Assembly (NCBI RefSeq): GCF_009730915.1
Contig: NC_052474.1
Span: forward strand, 15,411,501-15,475,500
Reading direction: 5' to 3'
Length of the DNA: 64,000 nucleotides
Origin: Dioscorea cayenensis subsp. rotundata
Lineage: Eukaryota > Streptophyta > Magnoliopsida > Dioscoreales > Dioscoreaceae
The position numbers and the translations under genes were made by a program. This document shows positions 10,524 through 21,337 of this stretch, in pieces. Position 1 is the first letter of the stretch. Each line of letters opens with the position of its first letter. The notes beneath the pieces were generated by a model, which saw nothing but the letters and a program-made list of their open reading frames with translations, did not search any database and was not told the DNA's origin.

Positions 10524-13079
10524 ATGACCTGAGGGAACACTTCGATATTGATTGAAGGAGATCCGGAGCTCAAACATACACTTAGAAGAAAAGGGAAAGA
10601 ACCTGTGCAAGAACAATCTAATCTAGCTGATTTGGGAATAGAAGAATCTAAAAACATGGCATAACAGAATGTGCAGCAGTGGACATTATCCGATTATGCC
10701 AAACCTTCAGTATTGGGGACACAATCGAGCATTGTTCATCCCCCGATTGCAACTCAGAACTTTGAGCTGAAGCTGGCATTCATCCACATGTTGCAGTAAT
10801 CTGCAAAGTTCAATGGTTTGGCCGAAGAGGATTCAAACAATCATATAGAGAACTTTCTCGAGGTGTGTGATATGTGAAGATAAACGGAGTGACGGATGAT
10901 GCCATCTAGTTGATAGCCTTCTCATTTTACTTGAAAGGGACAGTGAAGCAATCGTCACACTCATTACTTAGAGCCTCGATTACAACATGGGAGGAGATGG
11001 TAGAAGCTTTTCTTACCTGATATTTCCCTCCTGAAAAATCTGAAAAGCTTAGGAATGAGATCTCATCCATTGTACAATTGGAATTAGAGTCCCTATTTGA
11101 GACGTGGGAAAGGTTTAAGGAGCTCCTGAGAAAGTGCCCGCAACATGGATTCCAGAGTGGATGATTGTTCAGACCTTTTATAACGGTTTAAATCCGAGTA
11201 CAAGGCAACTCTTGGATACGGCAGCAAGAGGTACTTTAGGTAGCTAGACCCCCGATGAGGCTCGTCAACTAATTGAAGAAATGGGGTTAAATAACTACCA
11301 ATGGAATGCCAGGGAGAATAAAAAGGTGGTCTGCCTCCATGAGATAGATGCAATAACCTCATTGGCGTCTCAAGTGGAATTATTGAGTAAGAAATTAGAT
11401 CTCCTAACTTCGAATATAGTGGCGGCCATGACTACTTGCACCGGGTGTGGTGGAGGACATGCTCCCTCCGATTGCCCGATCTTTATTGGTGATGCATCTT
11501 CGATTGAGAATGTCGATTTTGTGGGTAATGGCATGGGGAAACAAGGAAACCCATAAAGTAATACCTATAATCCGGGTTGGAAAAGTCATCCCAATTTCTC
11601 GTGGAACAACCAGGGTCCACAAAAGGCCATAGGGCCACCGGGTTTCCAACAGCAACAGCAAGCCTTAAACATGGAGAACTGAGTTTCAGGTTTGGAGACC
11701 CGAATGAATGATTTGGAGAAGGCCTTAACTAGGTTTGTGCAATCATCTGATACAAGGTTCCAATCAGTTGAGGCTATACTTTGCAATCATACCAACTCTT
11801 TGCATAATCCTGAGAATCAAGTGAGGCAAATTGCAAAGTCTCTATCCGAGAGACCACAAGGAAACTTGTCAAGCAATACCTAGACCAATCCTAGAGAGCA
11901 TATGAAGGCTATCATTTTGAGAAGTTGTCATGAGGTTGAGGGTAAGCTTCTGAGTGAGAAGCCGAATGAACACACACCCGAGGTTATAGAGGTTGAGAAG
12001 GGAGCAAGCAAAGAGAAGGAGGTGACACCCCCACCTTTAAAGCCAAGAATCCCTTATCTGTCTAGATTGAAGAATGACCAAGGGGATGAACAGTACAAGA
12101 AGTTCCTGAGTTTGTTCAAGCAACTCCACATTAATATTTCTTTTGTTGAGGCATTCGCCCAAATGCCTAAGTATGCAAAATTCTTGAAAGACTTGTTAAC
12201 CAACAAGAGGAAGTCAGAGGAGAATGCTTCAGTGATTTAAGATGCATCTTGCTCGGTAGTTTTGCAAAAGAATATGCTAAACAAGAAGAAAGACTCGGGA
12301 AGCTTCATCATTCCATGTAATATTGGCAATCTAGGTGAAGAAATGCCATTGGCGGACTTAGGGGTCAGTATCAACGCCATGCTATACACCTTCCTTCAAA
12401 ATTTAGGCTTGGGCGAGCCTAGACCCACTCGGATGACTTTGCAATTGGCGGACCAAACGGTGAGACATCAGAGGGGCATCATCAAAGACATGCTTGTCAA
12501 GGTGGACAAGTACATTTTTTCGGTTGACTTAATAGTGCTAGACGTCAATGAGGATGGGAATGTACCCTTGATACTTGGGAGGCCATTTTTGCGGACTTCC
12601 AAAGCCTTGATTGACATGGACGGCGGAGAGCTAACATTGAGAGTCGGAGATGATAACCTCACATACTGCCTTGCTGAAGCCATGCGGAATTCTCTTGATT
12701 TTGATGAAACATTGTATTTTCTAGACATTACTGATGAGATTGTTGATGAATACATGCAGTAAATGTTCAATCCAGATCCATACGAAGGTTTGTTCGACTA
12801 AGAGGAGGACAATGAAGACGTAATGATGCTTGGTTCGATGGAAAAAGCACCATCTACCCCGGGATCTTGAAGAAGGTGCTTCAGAAGATGAAGAGGGCAA
12901 GGAGACACCACCGGAAATGCTCCAAGGCTGTTGGAGATATGTGTGAACCGAACAAGTTGGATGAACCATTGCTAGGTGGTCCCAAGCCCGATAACTCCCC
13001 CTCTACCTTCATGAAAATTTGCTCGTCATGCTTTCAAGCCATGGGTAAGAGGGCAATCTTCATCTATGAGCCCCCGTGA
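10524..13079 (+). pseudogene. gag-protease pseudogene, second copy
   Basis: The ATG at 10524 is followed by an in-frame TGA at codon 3 (10530), where other copies have CGA. Homologous segments continue in several frames: gag domain (10800-11150), a well-kept knuckle at about 11440-11480 (CTGCGGGHAPSDC, spacing C-X2-C-X3-H-X4-C), spacer (11692-12060), and the protease fold (12110-12762). The protease active-site triplet is D-L-G (12355-12363) instead of D-S-G, so this copy would be inactive even with frames repaired. The last ORF (12867-13079) ends MGKRAIFIYEPP, then the shared non-coding start GAGGTAAGACAAGG. As in the first copy, pol is missing between protease and this tail. Confidence 0.88.
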
Positions 13080-13539
13080 GGTAAGACAAGGTACGTCAAG
13101 CTAAACAAGCGCTTCTTGGGAGGTAACACAAGTTTTTACTATTTTCGTAGTTTAGTAGTTTAGTGTGTGCATGAATAAAGTGTTGAGTGTTGGTGTCTTG
13201 ATTTTTATATACTTGTACTGCGATTTTATTGTGGGTTTATTGTCATAGTGTGTTTTCACATGGATTTAATGAAGTTGGGTCGTTTGAGTTATTTCTCATG
13301 TTTTTCGCTGGTAAAATATGCATATTAAGGCAAGCTCTGAGTGTGTAAACATGTTCAAAAATTTTCGCACTGGCATGTGGAATTTTCGCACACCCGTGAA
13401 TTTGCATTGCGAGCTCATCGAGAAAAGGCACAGGGGCGTGGACTCGCCCCTGTGAACGACCATGCAATTCTTGCATGCCCGTGGGTAATTTCCGCACGGG
13501 CGTGTTAATTCCAGCAAAGATTGGCAGATTATCCCGAGA
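13080..13539 (+). other. 3' non-coding segment with GC-rich palindromes
   Basis: The conserved post-coding leader is followed by repeated GCACGGGCGTG / CACGCCCGTG-type units (about 13370-13510). This segment corresponds to 54885-56159 in the 50283 element but is shorter, with a deletion before the 3' ORF. No gene is seen. Confidence 0.7.
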
Positions 13540-14777
13540 GCGTTTGTCAAAACTTCAGTTCGGACAAACTCGATTCCTAAGTACGAGCACACTGACAGAT
13601 TTACAGTAGGGAGACGAGTTCACCGATGAGGTTGAGGATCTCGTGTCGATGGATGGTTGGAGGCAGTTGTTGGTGATTAGAGTTCTAAAGGTTCTGTCGT
13701 TATTCGAGTTCAACAGATCCTATGCGAGATTCGGCGGCCACGACACTGTTCAGTTCAGAGCACTTGGACGTCACTATAGTCTGAGGATCACTCAGTTTTC
13801 AGTTCAGCTCAGCTTGCATGAGGAGGCATTTACAGACAATGAGGAGTACGCTCAGTTACTGACAGATTATCCTAGAGCCTTGACCCCACAGAGAGCTTAC
13901 AGAGCATTATGTGGTCGTGGGCCAAGATGAGCCGGGGTGTCCAAGGCCACGTGCCTTTCTTGACCTGCGTATCGATATCTACATGCCATCATGAGCAGGT
14001 CATTGAATGGCCATGGTGATAGCATTAGCGCTCGAGCTACGTAGGAGCTTCATGACTTTGTATTCGATGATGTAGCGCATACCGATCCATCTAGGGCACA
14101 TCATCACTGAGTACATTCGAAATCAGGTTAACTATGCTATATAGGGAGCGATATTCTCTGACCCTCAAATTACGAGACTAGTTCTGGACATGGGTCTCTT
14201 GGGCGTGATTTGCGGGCCGAGAAGACGAGTATACCTGCGTCCTTGAGCCTGGGGACGATGAGATTGATGGGCATGGTTGGCAGGGTTCACATAGGGGTTT
14301 ATGCTCTGGTTCTACCGGCACCATAGATAGGCGAGGAGGAGGGTGATGATGCCGAGGCTTCCCATCCTCGCCCTCGAGCCCTCGGGCCAAGCACCTATGG
14401 AGATCGAGGCACTCACGGACAGAGGACCCACCCCCGTGCGCATGTTTTCACCATCTCAAGCCAATGATCGTTTTGAGAGGCTCAAGAGTATTGTGGGGGT
14501 GATATGGACAGAGGTAGCAGAGGCCTAAGCAGAGATTGCCGATATTAGGGCTACGCGGGCTGCACAGTATACAGAGTTTATGGCACGTCTTGACACATTG
14601 CAATAGAACTTAGAACGAGACGTTGACTCATCATTTGTCCTGCGGTCGAGGATTCCTCAGGCCCCATCGGCTTCTCCAGCACCTCCATACCCTATTCCAG
14701 CACCGACTGACCCACCATGTACTTCATCACCAGAGCATAAGACGCTATGAGCTGCACTTTACGACATCGACACTTGA
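13540..14777 (+). pseudogene. Athila-type 3' ORF pseudogene (env position), N-terminally truncated
   Basis: Fragments in several frames match the 56160-57500 ORF. One is a globular region at 13643-13910 (FEFNRSYARFGGHDTVQF..., LTPQRAYRALCGRG). The other is a Pro/acidic then coiled-coil-like C-terminal part at about 14340-14600 (MFSPSQANDRFERLKS). It ends in a GACACTTGA motif near 14769-14777, shared with the other copies. The N-terminal MAPRLKKK-like start is lost. Stops (for example TGA near 13927 and TAA near 14526) and frameshifts break it. It resembles the ATHILA ORF-1 / plant transposon protein families in layout. I see no convincing signal peptide or envelope-type fusion region. Confidence 0.65.
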
Positions 14778-16052
14778 TTTTTATTTTTTTCTCGCCTTTT
14801 TACTTCCGCATTTTTATTTTGGACTTGTATACTCAGAAAGGACTTTCCTTCTTAGTTTATTTTCATATTGTATCTCCAGTTATATTCATTGTCATATCTT
14901 TTATATACTCGAGTTATTTTTGTTTTTATTGAGCTTCACAAACCGTTGAGCATCGCTAAGGTATTTTCAAAGACCGCCAAGGTATTTCGAGCACTGGTCG
15001 GTGAGCTTCACAAACGGTTGGAACAACATTTCCAATGAGTTAGCTCCATCAAATGCAACACTAGGAGTCAGGGGAGCATTGTTTTGATTGCTTTTCCCAC
15101 ATCTCGAATTTAATTGATTTACATAATGAATGAGCTTGCATGTGTACATTGGGGACAATGTACAACTTAAATGTGGGTGTGGGGGAGAGTTTCATAGTTC
15201 ACGCATCTCTTTTATAGTAGTTTTGACTGATATACATACTCACATAGCCAATGGCGGTTCACCTTAGTTACATTGACTGTATTCTTGAGTTTAGGAGTTT
15301 TTTTTTAAATTGAATGTTTTCATAATCTAGTTTTTGCTTTAATTTCTTGGAATTTTTGCGCGACTAACACTTGTCGCACTACTCACTCTTTGAACTCTTT
15401 TGGAACTCATGTTTGATGTATAAGGAACTAGTTATAGTTGTTTCTTGTGTTAATTAAAAAAAATAAAAAATAAAAAAAATGGAAAAAATAAAAAGAAGGA
15501 ACAAATAGTTTTATTGTTTATTTGTGCTTGTTGGGTGGAAAGAACTACCACCTATGAAATATGAAGCTACTCTCATAAGTCGGATACTAGTTATGCCCTA
15601 ATGAGAGAAAGAGCTATCTCATAGGATGAGTGAAAGCTACCACTCCGGTAGAAAGTGCTACCACTTTGAAAGTGTGAAAGCCACCTTAGCGGCCGCTTTG
15701 GAAAGGGTTACCTTAGAGGATGTGTGAAGCTACAACCATTTTTGAAATTTTTGTTCATTTTTGTAGATAAATAAGTCCCTTGTACTTAGAACAGTGAGGA
15801 GTAGACTATGGGTTGTTTTGAGTGAGTTCACACACTTACACGATTTTGGGTTTGTTGTCCCTTTTGATTCAAGTTTTTAACTAGAGCATTGATTTTTCGT
15901 ATTTAGTGTTAAAATTTTTCTTACTTGTACATTGCTCTCTTTGTATGCTTTGGTGAACCTAAGGCCAAGAACTTCCAATGTTTCTTTCATCTATGCATAT
16001 AATGTTTTAATCTTTGCTTGAGGACAAGCAAAAGCTTAAGTGTAGGGGAGTT
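14778..16052 (+). other. 3' non-coding region with CTACCACC-rich block and polypurine tract
   Basis: T-rich sequence is followed by a segment ending AAATGTGGGTGTGGGGGAGAG (about 15170-15190), an A-rich run (15455-15500), and then a block of about 200 bp (15532-15740). In the block, GAAAGAGCTACCACC-like words recur with GAAAGCCACCTTAGCGG. The same block occurs at about 25254-25458, 46848-47050 and 58280-58490. The region ends with the polypurine tract TGTAGGGGAGTT (16041-16052), directly abutting LTR3. No ORF is supported. Confidence 0.78.
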
Positions 16053-17765
16053 TGATAAGTGCTTGTGCGATAAGAATACAAATCGTTCTTTTCTTGTGTT
16101 GAGCAATACTTTTCTCTGGTTTTAACGCTAATATGGGTGAATTTATATTACTTTTATGCATATAGGGTTGTGAGGCTGATTATGAGAGAAAGAAGCCAAT
16201 GTGGGTCGTGATGCACTAATTTTGAGGAAATCTTGCTACGGTTCAAAAGCGAAGTAATAGGTCAGGTTCTAGATGCAGGAATGTGTGCCAACATCCTCCT
16301 ACTCGAGTTAGCACAACTATTTGGAGGGGCACAAAGGCAGTCATATTCAAGCATTCTGACTTGTGCATATAGAACAAGATCCCCACCAACATGTCCATTA
16401 TTACAGAAACAAGGTGATCCACGATGTAAATGTGTGCCCGTTTGCATTACCTCAATGAAAGTATGGATTCGGGAGTATTTCAGGAAAACAGAGAATCCAT
16501 AGGGGCATGTGGAAATTACACACGCCCGTGTGAAAAATTCGCAAGGGCGCCCACATATGCGTGTGGATTCCTGATTCCAGCCACTTAAAAGCCGATTTCA
16601 GCCCTGATTTTAGCATTTTTTTCTCCATCTTTTTCCCAACTTGAGAGAGGGTGGTGGCAAGAGTTTTGAGAGGTATTGGCTAGGGCTTTGAGAGTTTCTA
16701 TGGCTCGACATCGCGCGTGCCATTTGAAAGAAGGTTAGTGGGAGAGCTTTGCTCGGCACCTATCCAAAGTGAGGTGTATCCTAGGGTCGAACAAAGGGAC
16801 CCTATGACTAGTGCAGAGGACTCTCCACAAGACCATCACCACAACTAAAAAGGAGATTTTCTATCGATGCTTTGTTTTTACATTCGATTTCATTGATTGT
16901 ATCTAGCTCCATGGAGAGCTAAACCCCTAGTGGGTACTTCGGTATTTGTGAATGCTAGGATGTATTTGTTTCATTGAATCTCTTTATTATGATTTCAATT
17001 AATTGATGTTTATTGTGAGTTCCAATCTTGGATACTTTATTGTATGAATACTCCCCTAGAGTGACACTAGGGTTAAGAGTTCTTGTTGGTAACTCTTGTG
17101 AGTGAGTGACACACCATGAGGGTTAGACAAAGCTAGATTGGTAGTGGAGCATCCCCTTTCTCCACCGGTGTGATCTATCCTACCTCCATGTTAGAAGGGT
17201 GAATGAGCTAAGGGATGACCTTCCGCTTCACTGTCACCTAGGGCTTAATTGTGGCTAGGGATCTTCCACCTGGACCAAAGGGGTTAGGTCTATACATAGG
17301 AATAGGGTTTATCACTTGGAATCCCCAGAGATCATTGCAATTCTATGCGAGTGCAAGGTTGAGAGGTTATTCAATCTCATCTAGGACATGTATCGATTTA
17401 GGCATGGTTGAACTTAGATTTATGATCATGTAATTTAGGATTTCCATGACTCAATGTTGCATCAATTAGAAAGTATAATAAAAGGTTCTTGCACTTGAAA
17501 TGATTGTCCTAGGGGGATCAATGTCCGTGGACCCCATCTTTATCATTTGCCTTACCTTCTCCTTTACCTGTGATCTCTATCTTGTTGCTTTTATCTTTGT
17601 TATTTCATATTTTGTCACACTTATCACTATTCATCTTCCACATTAGTAAAAAAACAACTTAAGTGTCTTTATTCCCTACACTCTGTGGATACGATACCCA
17701 CTCATCTGGGATTATTACTTCGACACCCATGCACTTGCGGTTTACACGCATATACGAACGTGTTA
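16053..17765 (+). repeat. LTR3 of the compound element
   Basis: It starts TGATAAGTGCTTGTGCGATAAG right after the polypurine tract and ends GAACGTGTTA, where the other copies have GTGTCA. Small internal deletions relative to LTR2 lie at about 17140 and 17195-17230. It abuts minus-strand gag sequence at 17766 with no matching target duplication. Confidence 0.88.
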
Positions 17766-18000
17766 CTTCCACTTCAGTTAGATTAGACGGCTCTTGTACA
17801 GGGTCTTTACCCTTTCTTCTCAGTGTATGTTAAAGTTCAGAATCATCTTCAAGCAATACCGAAGGGTTCCCTCAGGTCATTACCTGGAGTTGCACTAAAA
17901 TAAAGAAAACAAAATTATGATGATGATAGAATAAGAACATATGAAATAGAATGAATGAATAGCTTAGATAGAAAAGTGCAAAGTATCTCTAAACGCCTAC

Positions 18001-18018
18001 TCCCCGGCAATGGCACCA
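18001..18018 (-). other. Primer binding site of the minus-strand element
   Basis: On the plus strand this reads TCCCCGGCAATGGCACCA, which is the tRNA-Asp 3' end with two changes. It sits six bases inside the LTR boundary at 18025. Confidence 0.82.
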
Positions 18019-18956
18019 AAAACTTGACAATGCCCCTTGCGTGTGACCCACAAGTGCACTGGTTTGTTGAGTAATAAATCCCAGGTGAGTGGGGTATCAT
18101 ATCAACAGGGAGCAGGGAGTAAAAATATTTAAATTGCTACTTAACCACATGGAAATAAATAATGATAGTGTCGATAAAATGTAATGTGAAAAAAGATAAA
18201 AGAAACAAGAATGAGAGGCATAAGTAAGTAAGAGGTAAGACAATCGATAGAAATGGGGCACTCGGACAATGCTCCCCGTAGGATTTATGTTTCAAATGCA
18301 AGACCCACTATTATACTTCCTAATCAATGTTCATTGAGTCATGAAAATACTTAAGCACACGGTCCCAAATCTAAGGTCAACTGTGACTAACTCTAAACTA
18401 TGTCCCAGTGGAGAAATCGCTCGCCTCAACACCTCACACTATGTAAAAGTTGCATGGAGTTCTAGGGAATCCAAGTGATAAACCCTCTTCCTATGTATAG
18501 ACCTAACCCCTTTGGTCCAAGCGAAGTGCCCTAGCCACATTTAAGCCACAGACACTAGAGTCACTTCAATGCTTTACTCTGTTGCTCGTGTAACTAAGCC
18601 CCGACGGAGTTCATCCTCTAGAACTTCATTCATTTGTGACTGCAAAGAACTCAAGGAAATGGAGGTAGGATAAATCACATCGGAGGGAAAAGATGACGCT
18701 CCACTACCTCTCAACTCACCCTCTCAACCCCCTCCAATCAAGCAATGTCTAACCCTCATTGTGTGTCACTCATCTACAATAGTTACCAAGATGCACTCTC
18801 AACCCTAGTGTTACTCTAAGGGAGAAATCATTCAACAAGCATTCAAGATTGGAACTCAATTAAAACATTAATTAAGGAAAGCATAATAAAAGATCAATGA
18901 AACAATAACATCATTGGGTCTACAAAATCCAAGTACCCACTAGGGGTTTAGCTCTC

Positions 18957-20464
18957 TGATAAGATCCCCGTGTGTATATCCCGAACCCGCACGCAGGTTT
19001 GTCAAGTAATAATCCCTCAGGTGAGCGGGTTGAATGCACAGGGAGTAGGGAGTAAAGACACTTAATTCGATTCTTAGCTATGTGGAGTATCAACAATGAT
19101 AAGTGTGGTAATGATTCAATTCTCAAAAATTAAAAGCAACAAGGAAGAGAGCAAAAGTAAGGAGGAGGCAAGGCAATCGATAAAGATGGCGTACTAGGAT
19201 GATGCTTCACCTAGGATAATCGCTTCAAGTACAAGAACTCTCTATTATGCTCCCTAATCAATGCAATGGTGAGTCGTGGAAACCTTACATACATAGTCCC
19301 AAATCTAAGGTCAACTATGCCTAACTCTATATATGTCCCGTGAGGAGAAATCGAACAATCTCAACACCTCGCACTCAAGACAGAGTTGCAAATGAGCTCT
19401 AGGGATTCCAGTGATAAATCTCTTCCTAGATTTAGACCCAACCCTTTGGTCCAGTGGAAGGTCCCTAGCCACAATTAAGCCCCCGGATACTAAGATCACC
19501 TCAACGCTTCACTCCATTGCACGCGCAACTAGGCTCCCAAACGGAGGTCCATCCCTTAGACCATTCACTTTATTATGGCCGCAAAGAACTCGAGGCAGAG
19601 GTAGAATCTATCACGTCGTAGGGGAAAGGGACGCCCCTGCACCTCCTCGACTCACCCTCTCATCCCTCTCCAACCCTAGCTTTTGTCTAACGCTCGTGTT
19701 GTGTCACTCACTCACAAGGTTACCAACAAGAACTCTCAAACCCCTAGTGTCACTCTAGGGAAATGTTCATACAATCAAGCATCTCAAGTTTGAACTCGTT
19801 AACAAACATCAATTTATTGAAAAACATAATAAAAAGTTCAATGAAGTTATCACATCCTAGGGTTCACAATCACCCAAGTATCCACTAGGGTTTAGCTCCA
19901 TGGAGCTAAGTCACAATCAAAGGAAATCGAATGTAAAAGTAATGAATCCATAAAGAAAACCCTCGATGGTCTTGGTAGGAAAGTCTCACTGCTCGTCCAA
20001 GGATTCCTTCGTCTCAAGATAGGACACGCCGATCGAAGCTCCCCTACCAACCTTCTTCCCAATGGAATCACGCATGTCGAGTAGAGAACCTCTCGAAAAC
20101 TCCTTGGCCAATACCCTCAAAACCCTAGTCAAGCCCTCTCTCACAAGTTGGGGAAAAAGATGGAGAAGAGGAATAACAAAATCGGGCCGAATCGCTTTTA
20201 AATAGGGTCGGATCGGCAACCCACGTAAGTGCAGCGATACACGCGCCTGCGGTGAGGCCTCCACACGAGTGGATAATTTCCACACTGCGGATTCCCCTGC
20301 GTCTAGTTTTCGCCAGTCGCTCACCAGTGGGTGCTACAAGATCGCTACTCATACCGCGTGACATAGTAACATATAAACACACATATTAATGTCAAAACCG
20401 AGAAAGTACCTCAACATAAGGGAAAGAATGCTTTCGCATTTATATCACACAAGCATAGCTATCA
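18957..20464 (-). mobile_element. Solo LTR nested in a minus-strand LTR
   Basis: In reverse orientation it begins TGATAAGATCCCC (expected TGACAAGATCCCC) and ends CACACAAGCATAGCTATCA. It interrupts the conserved LTR stretch GTTTAGCTCTCCATGGAG. The left flank is CTCTC (18952-18956) and the right flank CTACTC (20465-20470), consistent with a 5-bp duplication CTCTC plus one inserted A. The promoter region near 20190-20300 includes the reverse-strand TTTAAATAGGG and degraded GC palindromes. Confidence 0.8.
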
Positions 20465-21337
20465 CTACTCCATGGAGTTATGACATACAATCAATAATGA
20501 ATGTAGCACATGTAGCATAAGAAAACCACCGGTAGTCATAACGAGTCTCTGAGTGCCAAGTCTCTCAAAGAGGTCTGCCTCGCCCAGCGCACACCTCGGG
20601 ATCTCGCTTTTCGATCAGCCTCCATCAACCTTCTTCCAAGTAGAGTGCGAAAGAAATCGTTAGAACCTCTGACTGATCGTGCGCTAAAAGCCCTCTCTAA
20701 ACCTTAGCCGACGGCCTCGAATGATGGACGCAGTTAGAGAGAGGGTAAAAGAAGATTGCAAAAATCAGTCAGGATCGGCATTAAAAGAGGGTCGGAATCA
20801 GAACCACATGCCCCTCAGGGAGGCTTTCCAGCTCGCGGGAATTTCCACACACGTGGGGACATTCCACACACACTCGTGTAGATTTTCTAGAAATCTTGTT
20901 TGCCGTCATATTTTCCCGCAAGAACTCTACCGGGTAACTCGACTCAAAACACCTCTAATTCCGCTGAGTTTTCACCCGAGGCAATCTATGAACGGGCACA
21001 AGTTTATACCATAGATCACACGCTTTCTATCAATCAAAAGCTTCATTAAGCGTAGGTTTTGCTTATCAATGCACAAGTCGGATATGCAAATGCGATCGTC
21101 TTTTACGCTACTCCAACTCATTGTAATGACTTGAATTATGGAGGTTGGAACACATTATCTACCAACACGGACGCGTTTAGGATTCGACTGGCTTCTTTTC
21201 TCAATCACCTAGCTCACAACCCTTACATGCGTAAAAGAACACAAATACACATGTATTAGTGCTTAAACCTCGCTAAAAGTACTGTGTTTAACATAAAGAA
21301 AGAACACTGTCGCATTCTTATTACACAAGCACTTACC

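Larger units (their letters stand above)
24..17765 (+). mobile_element. Compound Athila-like Ty3/gypsy retrotransposon with three LTRs (family A)
   Basis: Three LTRs in the same orientation (24-3209, 8526-10379, 16053-17765) alternate with two internal regions, each starting with a tRNA-Asp type primer binding site followed by gag and protease. The LTRs begin TGATAA (degraded in the middle one) and end near GTGTCA. The first internal region has lost its 3' ORF and polypurine tract and runs straight into LTR2; the second is complete to its polypurine tract. The flanks do not form a target duplication (GGAGG on the left, CTTCC on the right), so this is a recombination or template-switch product, or its ends were rearranged, rather than one simple insertion. 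All coding parts are broken. RT, RNase H and integrase are absent from both internal regions. Confidence 0.85.
17766..21337 (-). mobile_element. Truncated minus-strand Athila-like element (gag start, PBS, 5' LTR)
   Basis: On the minus strand the order is LTR (21337 down to 18025, interrupted by 18957-20464), PBS (18018-18001), leader, and the first part of gag. The gag ATG lies near 17880 and the gag sequence runs to 17766, where it stops at the edge of LTR3 of the neighbouring compound. The LTR end (TGACAATGCCCCTTGCGTG on the plus strand) is of the family B type. Its far end near 21335 reads CACAAGCACTTACC, so the terminal TCA is lost or mutated. No ORF longer than remnants survives. Confidence 0.8.

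Noticed and set aside
14623..14949. Hydrophobic frame that could suggest an envelope transmembrane segment (also 46418-46759 and 57594-57851)
   Set aside because: It starts after or out of frame with the 3' ORF stop and reflects T-rich non-coding DNA. Frame and length differ between copies.
24..17765. A single normal insertion of a 17.7 kb element
   Set aside because: The flanking pentamers (GGAGG and CTTCC) do not match and a central LTR with its own PBS is present, so the compound interpretation fits better.
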